DNA of 64,000 nucleotides from Brachypterus glaber (Eukaryota > Arthropoda > Insecta > Coleoptera > Kateretidae), in the NCBI GenBank assembly GCA_958510825.1, contig OY294044.1, positions 84,800,895-84,864,894 of the forward strand, written 5' to 3'. Both the position numbers and the translations under genes were made by a program. Under the pieces are notes generated by a model that worked only from the letters and a program-made list of their open reading frames with translations, was not told the origin of the DNA and made no database searches. Shown here piece by piece: positions 45,375 through 55,532 of the stretch (positions are counted from its first letter, which is position 1; each line of letters starts with the position of its first letter).

Positions 45375-46950
45375 GTAAAAGAGTAATTCTTCATCAAGTG
45401 TTCCAACTTCTGACTTTCACCTCTCCGATTTTGCCCAATTTTGGCATACAGCCCTAAAATAGGCTTCTATTTAATATGAGCCTATTTGTTTTTTTTTGAA
45501 AAAAATGGTTTTCGGACATATTAGGGTGGACCATTTTATCAATTTTTTGTAGAGCGTTTGCAAGGGTTTTAAAAAAATTATATTACTTCATTTCTAGCAA
45601 TGATATGAGGTTGGTTTTAATGTCGTTGGAAAGACAATAAAATTCTGAATTACGGAATATATATTTTAACGTTTTTTCTTAAAATAAAATGACGGACCTA
45701 GACCTCTAACCTAAAAATTTTCAATCCATTATAGCAAAAATACATATCCCCTAAATTTTCTTCATATTAACAGGGAATAGTCCTAAATAGTGATACGTTT
45801 AAACCTCAAAATATTTTGCTTGGAATCAAGTATTAGTGGAAGATACGGCATAAAATATTTAAAAAAAAATTTTTTTTTTTCGTAATTTTTCAGTATTAAT
45901 AGAGGAAAGTCGCCTAATTTCGGATACCATTTACAATGTATTCAATATTTAATACTCGGTATTACTTTTTGATATTTTTTTTATATAACCAGATACAACT
46001 TATTATAGCGAACCATGATTTATTATAAAAGCAATTTTATTACAGTTTATTTTTTCCAAAAAACACGGTTAAAAAAAATCAGCGCATTTTTGTGCATTTG
46101 AAAAAGGGCTCCTAATTTCGGACTTATCCGAAAAATTTTTTTTAAGAGTAGATCTGGATCCCATTGCTTATGTTTCTTGTTATTCCTTCACATTTAAGAC
46201 GTAATTTAATCATTAAGCGATTTTCTACGAAATACTATAGGAACTATAATTTTAGATTCCCAATTTCGAATATCTTAGTATCTTAGGTAATTTTCGTTTT
46301 TTCAAAATTGTTTATCTTAGTTTGTTGTATCATTATAAAAACAATAATTAATGGTTGGTTATCCTGAATAATAATTACCTTGCGGATATCCGAAATTGGG
46401 AATCAAATGCACAAAAATGGTCTATCCGAAATTAGGCAACTTTCTGCTTTTTAGATTAGAAATTTGTAGAATGTTTACGTTTTCAAATTGCTTAATTATG
46501 AATAGTGGATCAACTTAACTACCATCATAACTTACCCAAGACAGAATCACGAACTTTTATAACGATTATTTATAAAATAAACAAGCATAATAATGCAACT
46601 GAGCACAAAACTGCCATTTGCAATATAAACGATTTGTGCTGCCATTTAAAGGGGAGAAGCTCTACCGTTATCATATTACAGGACGGATTTAGTTTGACTT
46701 TTGGCTTCCCATAAAAGTAGGTTTCTGTTTACCTTTGCAGACAGTATCTTAAATACACTACTATCCGAAATTTGGAAACCATCCGAAATTAGGCGCATTT
46801 CCTCTAATAGTAGATCCTGAACTCTTTGATCTAGACATTTATTTACCATTTCGTTAGCTTAAAGCTCAAAGAAAATATATTCCAAAATGCAAGACTTTGG
46901 GTTAATGCGTTTTAAAGTTATTATTATGTATTATTTTAACCATATAAACA
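45375..46950. repeat. Left terminal inverted repeat (interrupted by a MITE)
   Basis: Pairs with 49,530-50,185. It is split at 45,895/46,809 by the 913-bp insertion. The outer part is the best conserved; the inner part beyond ATGCGTTTTAAAGTTATT fades out. Confidence 0.8.
45896..46808. mobile_element. 913-bp MITE with CCTAATTTCGGAT ends, AGTA duplication
   Basis: The ends TTAATAGAGGAAAGTCGCCT(AATTTCGGAT) and its inverse, GCGCATTTCCTCTAAT at the right, are separated by AT-rich sequence. The left copy of the host TIR reads CAGTA up to the break and AGTAGATCC after it, while the intact right TIR reads GCAGTAGATCC, giving a 4-bp AGTA duplication. The motif CCGAAATTAGG or its inverse recurs several times inside (46,108, 46,390, 46,420, 46,765). 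The 69-codon frame at 46,505 has no domain. Confidence 0.8.
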
Positions 46951-47387
46951 TAATAAAAATTTGCTTTAGGTAAATTTTAACCGCTTATATTAAAGCATTA
47001 ACCAATTAAGGACATCTATTTATTAGTTTATGTATTTTTTTTAATGTTACTATTTATTTTTTCATTTCAAATAAATAAATAAATAAATAAATAAAAAAAA
47101 ATAGATAAATCCATGTTACTAAAAAGTATTTACATTAATTTAAAAAAAATAGTTATAAAAATTATAATTGTTCTTAATTGGTTTAAGTAACTAGTTACTT
47201 TTTTCTGTGTATACATGTAACGGATGAAAACATGTTTCCCGCCTTTTTCGTTCGAGCGGTATACGCCTTCTTTTGTTTCACGACGGCGCATAATGATCGA
47301 ACATTTCCCGCCTTTTTTGAATTTAACCACATCAATTCGATTTTTGTGAGATATGTTCAGCGGTTCAGTGTTTTTAGCTATTATTAA
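46951..47387. promoter_or_regulatory. Presumed 5' region of the transposon gene
   Basis: Before the piggyBac-like insertion, this stretch would have lain just upstream of the coding region that resumes at 48,358. It includes an AAAT microsatellite (about 47,068-47,092) and a less AT-rich segment with two TTTCCCGCCTTTTT motifs (47,235 and 47,304). Promoter function is inferred from position only. Confidence 0.3.
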
Positions 47388-48353
47388 CCCGGCGTCTGAC
47401 ACGTGGGGTGTCACAAACCCCAGAGTCCAAATATTACTCCGTAACTATTTTATTTTCGCGCCAAGCGAAGACAGCGCCTCAGTACCTTTCAATCGCTTTT
47501 TAATTTGCACAGTGTAGCATGAACGGCAGTATAAATATTGAAGCATTAGAGGCCACGTCTTTTTGAAGTCGCCTGGGGTTTCTGACACCCCACGTGTCAT
47601 AATAAGTAATATTTATTTTCCTACAACCTAGCTAGTAGTTAGTGCCTATTTTCCACCCGTTGCCTATGACAATGGTTGAAAAGTGAAAATTAGTTGATTT
47701 TTTACATCTGCTGTCAGAAAATGAGTAAACGTGAAACACATAACCTTAAATTGACAAATTAATATTTTAAGACAATTTTTGCGTCTTTTGGATGTTTAGG
47801 TCGTAGAAAAAATAATATACCGACCTCGACGCAAACTATTTCGGTGGACTTCGAAAGATTTTTTACTCGGCTGCGTCTCATAAAAAAATAAGCACTCTCT
47901 TGCACTGAAAACTAGGTTCGCGTACTCGGTGCGTAATATACTATTATCTTCCTGTTTCTCCTGTATTTTTCAGTCATATTACGATTACTTAAAGTAATTT
48001 ATTTTAAACACTACCTATAATATTTAAAACTTTATAATTTATGTTATTCATTTAGATCTTTGTTTGGCAATTTTAAACGTTATTTTTTTTTTAGTTAATA
48101 GGGAACAAAAAGCTTTCCTATTTTTTTTTTTTAAATTTGATTTATTTTTGTTAACCGATTAAAAATAAACATATATGTATTTAAGATTTTTTAAATTATT
48201 TTTAGGTATATTGTATATTGTATAACTCGAATATTTTACTACATTTTATATAAAATTTATTAAATAAAGCAAAAACGGTCCCATTTATTGTTGGGGTTTA
48301 TTACACCCCACCTGTCGTTACTTGTAAAACTAAACCACCTGTCAGACGCCGGG
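47388..48353. mobile_element. piggyBac-like non-autonomous element, TTAA target duplication
   Basis: 966 bp. It begins CCCGGCGTCTGACACGTGGG and ends with the inverse CCACCTGTCAGACGCCGGG, flanked by TTAA (47,384-47,387 and 48,354-48,357). TTAA target sites and a terminal CCC are the hallmarks of piggyBac transposition. Subterminal GGGGTGTCAC/GGGTTTNTNACACCCC motifs recur near both ends (47,405, 47,575, 48,295). No transposase frame is present, so it is a deletion derivative or MITE. Confidence 0.9.
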
Positions 48354-48435
48354 TTAAGTTTTTAAACTTGTTTTTCATAATTTTTGCTGTAGATTTTGTC
48401 CAGTATACTGTAAATTTTGTGATTTATTTGTTAAA

Positions 48436-49455
48436 ATGTGCTCTATAGGAAAACACTTGAATATAAAATGCTCAGAGGATATTTTTTTAAAGAGAAGTGC
48501 TTTAAGTAATTTGAATTCAGTACTATTAAGACGAAGAACTGGTGTACCGCGGTTAGACACGGTTTTTATAAAACACAAAAAGAAGTTTTTAACATTTTTC
48601 GCTTCTGGGTATAAAACTTGTTGTAACCCGTGGAAAATGCACCAAAAAGGCATTAAAAATGCAGAAGAAATAACTTTGGATATGGCAAAGTATTATGAAG
48701 AAGTTGTTGATTTAATACCTGGTCAAAAAATTTGTTCTACTTGCAAAAAAATAGCAAAGCACAAGAAAAAAGAAATAAATAATAAGCCTAGTACTTCATA
48801 TGTGGGCCCATCTTTATCAACTTCGAAGAAAGTCCAAAATAGTCAAACTATTAGTGAAAGCAGCATTAAAAGTGACCCCAACAATGATGGCAAAGATCAA
48901 CTAGTGTTAACAGAAAATTATAAATTTGCTAAGTTTGAAAAAATTAAAAATAATATATCGGATAAAATGGGAAAAATATTGGAAGACAAAATTAATTTTG
49001 AAGTAGAATACACTGAACTCAAAGCAATGGTAGAAGAGCTAAAAAAAAGTTTTTTAGAAACAAATGACAGAAATAGGCAAATACAAATAGTCTGTTTTGC
49101 CAAAAGAATGGAGTGTTTCAAGAATAGAAAAGGAGTCTGAAACAAGTAAGCGAAACAGTAAGTTGCAGAACAAGGGATATTGCCAATAGTCTAACCAAAA
49201 CAAGGAAAAACCTTGGACTTGTCTAAAATAAATTTGGTAAAAAGTTGGTTTAAAGATCCAGAAAATAGCAGAGTTATGCCAGGTATTAAAGACTATGTTA
49301 GTGTTGTAGGAGAAAATGGAAAAAGGGAACACAAACAGAAAAGATTAGTTCTTTGTAATTTAAAAGAATTATATTTTTCTTTTAAAAACCATTATCCTAC
49401 CTTGTCGTGTCGTTTTCTAAGTTTGCCGATTTAAGACCAAAAGAGTGTCTATAGG
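48436..49455 (+). pseudogene. Broken gene of a multi-copy insect/Hydra protein family
   Basis: The first frame, 234 codons from a clean ATG, has cysteine pairs (C62-C63, C100-C103) that could bind zinc, a serine/lysine linker and a predicted coiled coil (about residues 165-212). At about 49,090 the family signature PKEWSVSRIEKE shifts to another frame, then VAEQGILPIV returns to the first, followed by a stop. It continues as DLSKINLVKSWFKDPENSRV, MPGIKDYVSV and QKRLVLCNLKELYFSFK, then one more shift to FSKFADLRPKEC and a stop at 49,453. Proteins with the series MPGKKDYVS, LCNLKE, FSKFAELRPKNC are, from memory, numerous in insects and Hydra and look transposon-borne. The usual C-terminal half is missing here. 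Its function is not known to me. Confidence 0.7.
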
Positions 49456-49529
49456 AAATGACTCACCTGTTTTCAAAAAAAAAAAAAAAATTGGTAGTCC
49501 CTAGTTATCTAGAAAAAACACTTTAATAA

Positions 49530-50185
49530 AAAAAATAAATCATATTTCTTAATAACTTTTAAACGCGTTAACCTAAAGCCTTGAATTTTGGAGAATATTT
49601 TCTATATATTTTGGGCTAATAAAAAAACCAAATTGTAAGGATGTAGGTGAAAGTGTTCAGGATCTACTGCTAAAAAATTACGAAAATTTTTTTTTTAAAT
49701 ATTTTTGGCTGTATCTTCCACTAATATTTGATTCCAAGCTAAATATTTTGAGGTTTAAATGTACCACTATTTAGGACTATTTCCTGTTAATATGAAGAAA
49801 ATTTAGGGGGTATGTATTTTTGCTATAATGGATTGAAAATCTTTAGGTTAGAGATCTAGGTCCGCCATTTTGTTTTAAGAAAAAACGTTAAAATATATAT
49901 GCTCTAATCCAGAATTTTATTATCTTTCCAACGAAATTAAAACCAACCTCGTATCATTGCTAGAAACGAAGTTATATAATTTTTTTAAAACCCTTGCAAA
50001 CGCTCTACAAAAAGTTGATAAAATGGTCCACCCTAATATCTCCGAAAACATTTTTTTTCAAAAAAAATAACTAAGCTTATGTTAAATAGGAGCCTATTTT
50101 AGGGCTGTATGCCAAAATTGAGCAAAATCGGGGAGATGAAAGTCAGAAGTTGGAACACTTGAGAAAGAATTACTCAAAAACGTTT
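49530..50185. repeat. Right terminal inverted repeat
   Basis: The uninterrupted partner of 45,375-46,950. It preserves the pre-insertion sequence for the 913-bp MITE (GTTCAGGATCTACTGCTAAA read on the plus strand). Confidence 0.85.
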
Positions 50186-50189
50186 ACAT

Positions 50190-50819
50190 GTGCTATTAAC
50201 GAGAATATAAAATAATAATTTAAAAGCAATTTTATAAGCAAATTTGGTTTCTACAGGTGTTTTTAGTAAAAGGTTTATTAATTGTCCCTGTTTTCACATC
50301 AAAACATCGTGAAAAGATAAGGCGAGTTTGTTTATAAATTAAAAATACGATACTGTGTAAAATAAAGTGTTTTTAGGTATCCAGTGACATAACTTCTCAG
50401 TTTATGAGAAATAAATTATTTTGTGAGTGTACGACATTATATTGAAATGTCCGTATTGGGGGACCCTCAAGGCGGCTTAACGGTTGTGCATTAAACACAG
50501 CTAAGTATACATGAAATGAGAAGTATTTATTAGTTTGGTTTATACAAAATCATTGATATATTGTTTAAGGTACAGAATATAAAATTTTGGGTTGGTTATG
50601 TTGACGTGAAAACAAATCCAAATGCTTCAGTGTTAATCGGCGTTTGTAACGTATTTAGCGCAAAATTTAAAAAAATATAGCATATTTGGAAATAATTTAT
50701 TAATAGTACCTAATAGAGAATTAAATAAAATTTGTTTGCAATAAACAAACTTATAAGCTGATTTACGGAAAAAATATTAAACTACTTTATTTAGTACTTT
50801 TTTCCGCCATAGTATCCTA
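50190..50819. other. No gene recognised
   Basis: AT-rich. One less AT-rich spot lies at about 50,450-50,510. No repeat or coding assignment. Confidence 0.45.
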
Positions 50820-50910
50820 GTTCTAACAATGAGTAGAGCTGTGTGTGAGTATAGATATGTGTGAGTAGAGATAAGTGTAAGTAGAGATATGTGTGAGTAG
50901 AGATGTGTGT
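50820..50910. repeat. GTGTGAGTAGAGATAT minisatellite, left part
   Basis: About five degenerate 16-bp units (GTGTGAGTAGAGATAT, with AAGTGTAA and GTGTGTGT variants). The same motif continues on the other side of the LINE at about 54,150-54,190, so the LINE interrupts the array. Confidence 0.75.
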
Positions 50911-50924
50911 GAATGGATATAGAA

Positions 50925-50941
50925 TAGAATAGAATAGAATA
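50925..50941 (-). repeat. (ATTCT)n LINE 3' end
   Basis: Plus strand AGAATAGAATAGAATAGAAT. It lies where the LINE 3' terminus meets the minisatellite and is most simply the element's own terminal repeat. Confidence 0.7.
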
Positions 50942-51211
50942 TTGTTTATTGTTAAAAAAAAAATACATTAACATATAGAATTATAAATAAATACAAAAAA
51001 TGAATATATATTTTTTTTAACAAAAGGAACACATTCGACAAGTCGATCTTCCATGTGCCCTAGGCGCCCTAACCTTAAACCTTAAACTACCTATTTGCTC
51101 AATGTACAACAACGACCCTCCCTAGCGCGAAAAAAACCTATACCCAGAACGGAATCAGAACACAGCAGAACACCAAGTAGCAAGAAAAAGTAATGCTTAA
51201 GAGCAATTTAT

Positions 51212-54112
51212 TTATTGGGACACAAGTAAAATATTAAAAATAAAAGACTTAAATTTTACTGGTGTAAATTCTTTTGCGTCTTTATTTATATTATTCCAGA
51301 GTTTAACGGCGAAAAATGTAAAAGACTTTTGATAAGAAGCGGTATTGTGCAAAGGAGTAGTAAAATTATTTTTATATCTTGTGTTGTATGAGTGAAGGTG
51401 ACTCTTAAATTTATTTAACAAATAGACTGGCTCCTTATTTTTAAAAAGTTTATACAAAAGAAGGGACGTGTGTAAAAACCGTCTATTTTTCATATTTAAA
51501 GTATTATGCTGAACTAGAAAAGGTGTTACGTGATCTCTATAATTAATTGAGAATGAAAAGCGCATACAAGAGTTTTGTACCTTTTGGATAATATGTGAAG
51601 TTTTTTCGGTTATTGATGAATGATACACTACACTGCCGAAATCAAATAATGATAGTACAAGAGCATTGCAAAGTCTATGTTTTGTCTCACTTTTAATAAC
51701 TTTTTTATAAGTATTTAACTTTTTTAAACGCATATATGCAATTTTCATTTTTGATATGACATGAGCCTCAAAGTTTAGTGCATCATCCATCAAAATTCCC
51801 AAATTTCTAGCACATGTTTTTATTGGTATAACTTCATCGTTTAGCTTAATTTCAAAGTTGTTTTCATTAATCAGATTTTTTGACCTAGTAGATCCAACAA
51901 GTAAAATTTGAGATTTTGAAGTATTCAGTTTTAAGTCATGATCCATAGCATATTTATGAATATTTTTTAAGTCTTCAGTAATACGTCTGTTTGCCAAAAA
52001 ATGAGTGGCAGGGTCAAAAGAATGAAGAAGTTGGGAATCATCTGCAAATTGATGAAGTTCGCAAAAAGAGAGGCATTCTACCATGTCTGCCACATAAATA
52101 CTAAAAAATAGAGGTCCCAAAATCGAGCCTTGAGGCACGCCATTACTAATAAACTTTTCTTCTGATATTATAACTTCACCATTAACTTCCAAACTGACAC
52201 TTTGTTTGCGATTCAAAAAATAATTTTCCACCCACTCTATAAATTCAGCAGAAAACCCATAAAAGTGCAGTTTGGCAATGAGCATTTCTACATTTAGAGT
52301 GTCGAATGCCTTCGAAAAATCGAGTAAGCAAAGACATGTAATTAACCCTTTGTCTGTAGCATCCCTCATATAGTCAACCACATCAATCAGTGTCGTAGAA
52401 ACACTGTGATTTTTCCTAAAACCGGATTGATTGGTAGGTAACAAATTCAAAGAGGTCAAGTGTTCATAAATTAAAGAATAAATATGCTTTTCGATTATTT
52501 TTGACAAACAGCTCAAAATACTAATTGGTCTTAGATCTTGCATACTTTGTGGTTTATTTATTTTACAAATGGGTTTTACGAGAGCCCATTTCCATAAGTC
52601 TGGTGTTTTCCCTTCACTGACAGATGCATTAACTATATGAGTGAGCGCAGGTATACAGTAAGGAAGACAAAGTTTAATATCTTTAATAGAAATTTGATCA
52701 ATGCCGATTGCATTTGATTTTATATTAGAGATTAATTTAGTTATTTGCTCTTCTGAAATGTTTTTTAAGTTTAAAGTTGAAGTTGCATTTTTATGAGTGT
52801 TGCTTTTATAAAAATTAATTTTTTCTGCTGAAACTGTTGAATTCATTTGCCCTACAGATATAAAATAGTTGTTAAGATCTTCCGCATTACACAAATGTTC
52901 AGGGATGTTAAAATTTGATTTTTTTGTAAAATTTAATTTTTTTGAGGCTTCCCAAAGTTTTTTGTTATCTTTGCTAATAAGGTCAAAAAATGCTTGCTTT
53001 TCCCTTGTAATGGATTCATCTGTGTAATTTCTTAGATCTCTGTAGTAATTTAAATTAGTTTCAGTTTTATTTCTCAAATATTTACGTTTTGCGTTATCTC
53101 TTATTTTCATCATTTTTTTGATTACATGAGTAATCCAAGGGGTGTAGGGTTTTTCAATAACTTTTACTTTTTTAACCGGAGCATGTAAATCCATTAATCC
53201 CAAAATTAGATCATTAAAAAATTTAACTTTTACGTTTATATCTTGTATAAAAAAAACTTGATTCCAATTAGAGTTAGCACAGTCCATATTAAATCGATCA
53301 AAATCAATATTGTTATAATTCCTAAAAAAATTATATTTTGCATAAGATTTGACTTTTGGTGTACTTATAATTGAAAAAATTAGCCTATGATCAGTTATGT
53401 GATCAGGAAGATCAATACTGTCTTGACCAATTATATCAGTAGAATCATTTGTTACTATTATGTCAATAAGTGAGGAAGATTCTGCGTTAACTCTAGTAGG
53501 TTTATTTATAACTTGCTGAAGGCTAAAGGCTTGTAAAGTATTTAAAAAACTTGTAGAATGAGTTGAAACTTCGTTTAAATTGATATTTATGTCACCTAAG
53601 AGAAGAATATTTTTATACTGTAGATTAATAATTGCCATCAAATCATGAAAGCTGTCTATAAAAGGTTTTTTAGTTGCAGTAATTGGTGGCCTATATATTG
53701 CACAAATTAAATATTTTACTTTATTCGCCGTAATTTCAACACCTAAACTTTCGGCATGCTGTATATCGAGTGTTTTGACTTCGCTATACCTAATGCTATT
53801 TTTTAAATATATAAGAATACCCCCACCCCTTGTTACTCTGTCCTTTCTTATAACGTTGTAACCCGGTATGCCTATAGTGTCCAACTCAGAATCTTCATCC
53901 CCATCCGAACTTAACCAACTTTCAGTAATAGCTAATATATCAAAATTGTAGTCGCTGACATAGTTCACAAATTCATCGAAACCTGTATTTATTGATCGTA
54001 TGTTAATATGCGCTACGGATAAATTACTTTTAAGTTTATTTGCATGTTCACCTGTGATTAGAGAAGAGTTACCTGGCCCCAATGCGCGCAAAGCATCGTT
54101 AACTCCTGCCAT
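51212..54112 (-). CDS. LINE ORF2: endonuclease and reverse transcriptase
   Basis: 966 residues with no internal stop. An apurinic/apyrimidinic-type endonuclease occupies about residues 31-250: AHINIRS (N37), AITESWL (E64), RGGGILIYLK (95-104), AIYRPP (138-143), LLLGDININ (170-178), TDHRLIF (D241, H242). The reverse transcriptase spans about 500-780: DLRPISILSCLSKIIEK (526-542), QSGFRKNHS (562-570), LLDFSKAFD (596-604), NGVPQGSILGPL (657-668), FADD (689-692), TSKSQILLVG (731-740). The tail SYQKSFTFFAVKLWN (926-940) is the usual C-terminal motif of this group. There is no RNase H. It nicks target DNA and copies its RNA there. The start at 54,112 is an ATG, but in a full element the true start may be further upstream. 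Activity is plausible but unproven, because ORF1 is lost. Confidence 0.92.
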   Translation of the reverse strand: MAGVNDALRALGPGNSSLITGEHANKLKSNLSVAHINIRSINTGFDEFVNYVSDYNFDILAITESWLSSDGDEDSELDTIGIPGYNVIRKDRVTRGGGILIYLKNSIRYSEVKTLDIQHAESLGVEITANKVKYLICAIYRPPITATKKPFIDSFHDLMAIINLQYKNILLLGDININLNEVSTHSTSFLNTLQAFSLQQVINKPTRVNAESSSLIDIIVTNDSTDIIGQDSIDLPDHITDHRLIFSIISTPKVKSYAKYNFFRNYNNIDFDRFNMDCANSNWNQVFFIQDINVKVKFFNDLILGLMDLHAPVKKVKVIEKPYTPWITHVIKKMMKIRDNAKRKYLRNKTETNLNYYRDLRNYTDESITREKQAFFDLISKDNKKLWEASKKLNFTKKSNFNIPEHLCNAEDLNNYFISVGQMNSTVSAEKINFYKSNTHKNATSTLNLKNISEEQITKLISNIKSNAIGIDQISIKDIKLCLPYCIPALTHIVNASVSEGKTPDLWKWALVKPICKINKPQSMQDLRPISILSCLSKIIEKHIYSLIYEHLTSLNLLPTNQSGFRKNHSVSTTLIDVVDYMRDATDKGLITCLCLLDFSKAFDTLNVEMLIAKLHFYGFSAEFIEWVENYFLNRKQSVSLEVNGEVIISEEKFISNGVPQGSILGPLFFSIYVADMVECLSFCELHQFADDSQLLHSFDPATHFLANRRITEDLKNIHKYAMDHDLKLNTSKSQILLVGSTRSKNLINENNFEIKLNDEVIPIKTCARNLGILMDDALNFEAHVISKMKIAYMRLKKLNTYKKVIKSETKHRLCNALVLSLFDFGSVVYHSSITEKTSHIIQKVQNSCMRFSFSINYRDHVTPFLVQHNTLNMKNRRFLHTSLLLYKLFKNKEPVYLLNKFKSHLHSYNTRYKNNFTTPLHNTASYQKSFTFFAVKLWNNINKDAKEFTPVKFKSFIFNILLVSQ

Positions 54113-54149
54113 TATTTACAAATAGTGTCCCGCTGATGATCAAACAAAA

Positions 54150-54192
54150 TATGTGCGTGTGTAGATATGTGATAAGTAGAGATGTGTGTCAC

Positions 54193-54226
<34 letters not shown>
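54150..54226. repeat. Minisatellite right part and (TTA)n microsatellite
   Basis: GTGTAGATATGTGATAAGTA and GAGATGTGTGTC continue the array interrupted by the LINE. A TTA run (54,196-54,226, about ten units) follows directly. Confidence 0.75.
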
Positions 54227-54227
<1 letters not shown>

Positions 54228-54639
54228 ACCGTCTACCAAAGAGGCGTCTACATATTCTCGCAAACAAGCCACTGAAAGCAAGTCACTGTAATCAATAATA
54301 TAGATCAAACGGAAAACATTTTTACTTAGTTAATAATAATTTTTATCCACGGCCGTCATAAACAGACTTATAAATCACGGGTCTTTAAAAATAAACCGTT
54401 TGAACTTTGAAGCGGCCGTGAATAAAGTATAGTATTCTACTCGGGTATAATAGCTATTAATTATTCGGATTAAAACTCACTTTCATTTATTAATAGCAAT
54501 TATTAAACTCTCGTTAAATAATATACTATTAATTTTCTAATAATAGCAATTATATACCAAGGTAGAGAAGATATTTTTTATGATTGAGCGCGATATAAGA
54601 GTACGAGGCTGTAATAGTCTTCTCTACCTTGCTTTATGT
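54227..54639. repeat. Two small hairpin repeats in AT-rich DNA
   Basis: TTTTATCCACGGCCG at about 54,347 pairs with CGGCCGTGAATAAA at about 54,413. Separately, ACCAAGGTAGAGAAGA (54,556) pairs with TCTTCTCTACCTTG (54,619-54,632). The second hairpin has an inverted homologue at 62,208-62,290. No gene. Confidence 0.6.
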
Positions 54640-55390
54640 GCGGTCCAAAAGTTACATCCCCTCTTAACTTTTGAACCAGTTGAGATATCGACTTCAAATT
54701 TGAAACACTTAAATAAGACAATCCAAGCTATCTTTTCGCATAAACTTCTGCTCTTAAAATGTGGACAGGGGGCATAGGAGGACATTTTTTTATATGGAAA
54801 GGGGGCTTGTGTGATACATCATTTTAAAGCTTATAAAATTCTCTATTTAACTATAAGTTTTTTTAGTTTTTATTTTTTTTTAAGGTTTTAATTTTTCATT
54901 TTTTTTTTTGGTAAAAAATCGACTTTTGAAGTTTTTTTTTTATATCAATTAAAATTAGTTAAAATGTATAATTTACGTTTTTGCAACATAAATAATTATT
55001 TTTTCAAAAATTCCCAGTAAACACAGAAGTCTATTTTGTTTCGGAATGTCCGTCTATCTAACGTTTAGTTTACGTATATTTACGTCTACACGTATTAATA
55101 TACGTTTAATAAGCGTACAGTCCGACGAAAAATAGACCTTTCTGGGATGTTTGATTTTTTTAAAGAAATTTTGATGAAAATACCCATTTTTAACCCTATT
55201 TTAAACCTCCAAGAAAATATTTAAAACTATAAACAAATATATGGTTGCATAGAGAATTTTATGATCTTTAAAATAATGTTTCCATTAAAAAAATACCCCC
55301 CATGCTCCCTTCCCACAATTTAAGAGCTGAAAATATCAAATATATGCAAAAAGATAGTTTGGATTCTCTTATTTAAGTTTAAATTAATTA
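54640..55390. mobile_element. Foldback of the GAGATATCGACTTCAA family
   Basis: GAACCAGTTGAGATATCGAC, AATAAGACAATCCAAGCTAT and GCATAAACTTCTG near the left end are mirrored by ATATGCAAAAAGATAGTTTG and GATTCTCTTATTTAAG near 55,345-55,375. The inner CTTATAAAATTCTCTATT likewise recurs inverted near 55,250. Related to 21,040-21,520. The C-rich/G-rich pair GGGGGCATAGGAGG and CCCCCCATGCTCCC lies symmetrically. Confidence 0.7.
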
Positions 55391-55528
55391 TAATAGAATA
55401 TAACATTTTTCTGGTTTGTAAAAAAAAAAAACTCGGATTTTTTGGCAGGTTTTAATGCGTCACTTTATTATATCGCTAACGTTTCTCCCCTCTTTGGGGG
55501 CTTTATCAAAGCTAAAAATTATGTGAGC

Positions 55529-55532
55529 GTAG
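55529..55532. repeat. Target site duplication GTAG (left)
   Basis: GTAG immediately precedes the 5' LTR and recurs at 61,340-61,343 immediately after the 3' LTR. Four-base duplications are usual for Ty3/gypsy integrases. Confidence 0.85.

Larger units (their letters stand above)
45370..50190 (+). mobile_element. DNA transposon with about 0.65-kb TIRs, nested insertions and a broken gene
   Basis: The left terminal repeat (about 45,375-45,895, continuing at 46,809-46,950 after a MITE) is the reverse complement of 49,530-50,185. Matching blocks include CAAGTGTTCCAACTTCTGAC, TTTTGGCATACAGCCCTAAA, TAGGGTGGACCATTTTATCA, GCGTTTGCAAGGGTTTTAAA and GTAGATCCTGAAC. Between the repeats lie a promoter-like stretch, a piggyBac-like insertion and a damaged coding region on the plus strand. 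The superfamily is unassigned. The exact outer bases and target duplication were not resolved, though pairing seems to start within ACAAACGTAAAAGAGTAATT at the left. Confidence 0.8.
50911..54150 (-). mobile_element. Jockey/CR1-type LINE, ORF2 intact, ORF1 absent
   Basis: It runs on the minus strand from about 54,150 to 50,911. Only about 40 bp precede the ORF2 start. The 3' untranslated region (51,211-50,911) ends in a short (ATTCT)n array, as in many CR1-like LINEs. AGTAGAGATGTGTGT occurs at 50,896-50,910 and 54,175-54,189 and may be a 15-bp target duplication, but the flank is itself a minisatellite, so chance cannot be excluded. Lack of ORF1 and a 5' UTR indicates 5' truncation exactly short of the enzyme ORF. 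Confidence 0.85.

Noticed and set aside
46505..46714. 69-codon frame inside the 913-bp MITE
   Set aside because: No known domain, and the region is AT-rich between subterminal repeats.
47130..47414. 94-codon minus-strand frame
   Set aside because: It begins inside the end of the piggyBac-like element and ends outside it, so it cannot predate that insertion as a gene.
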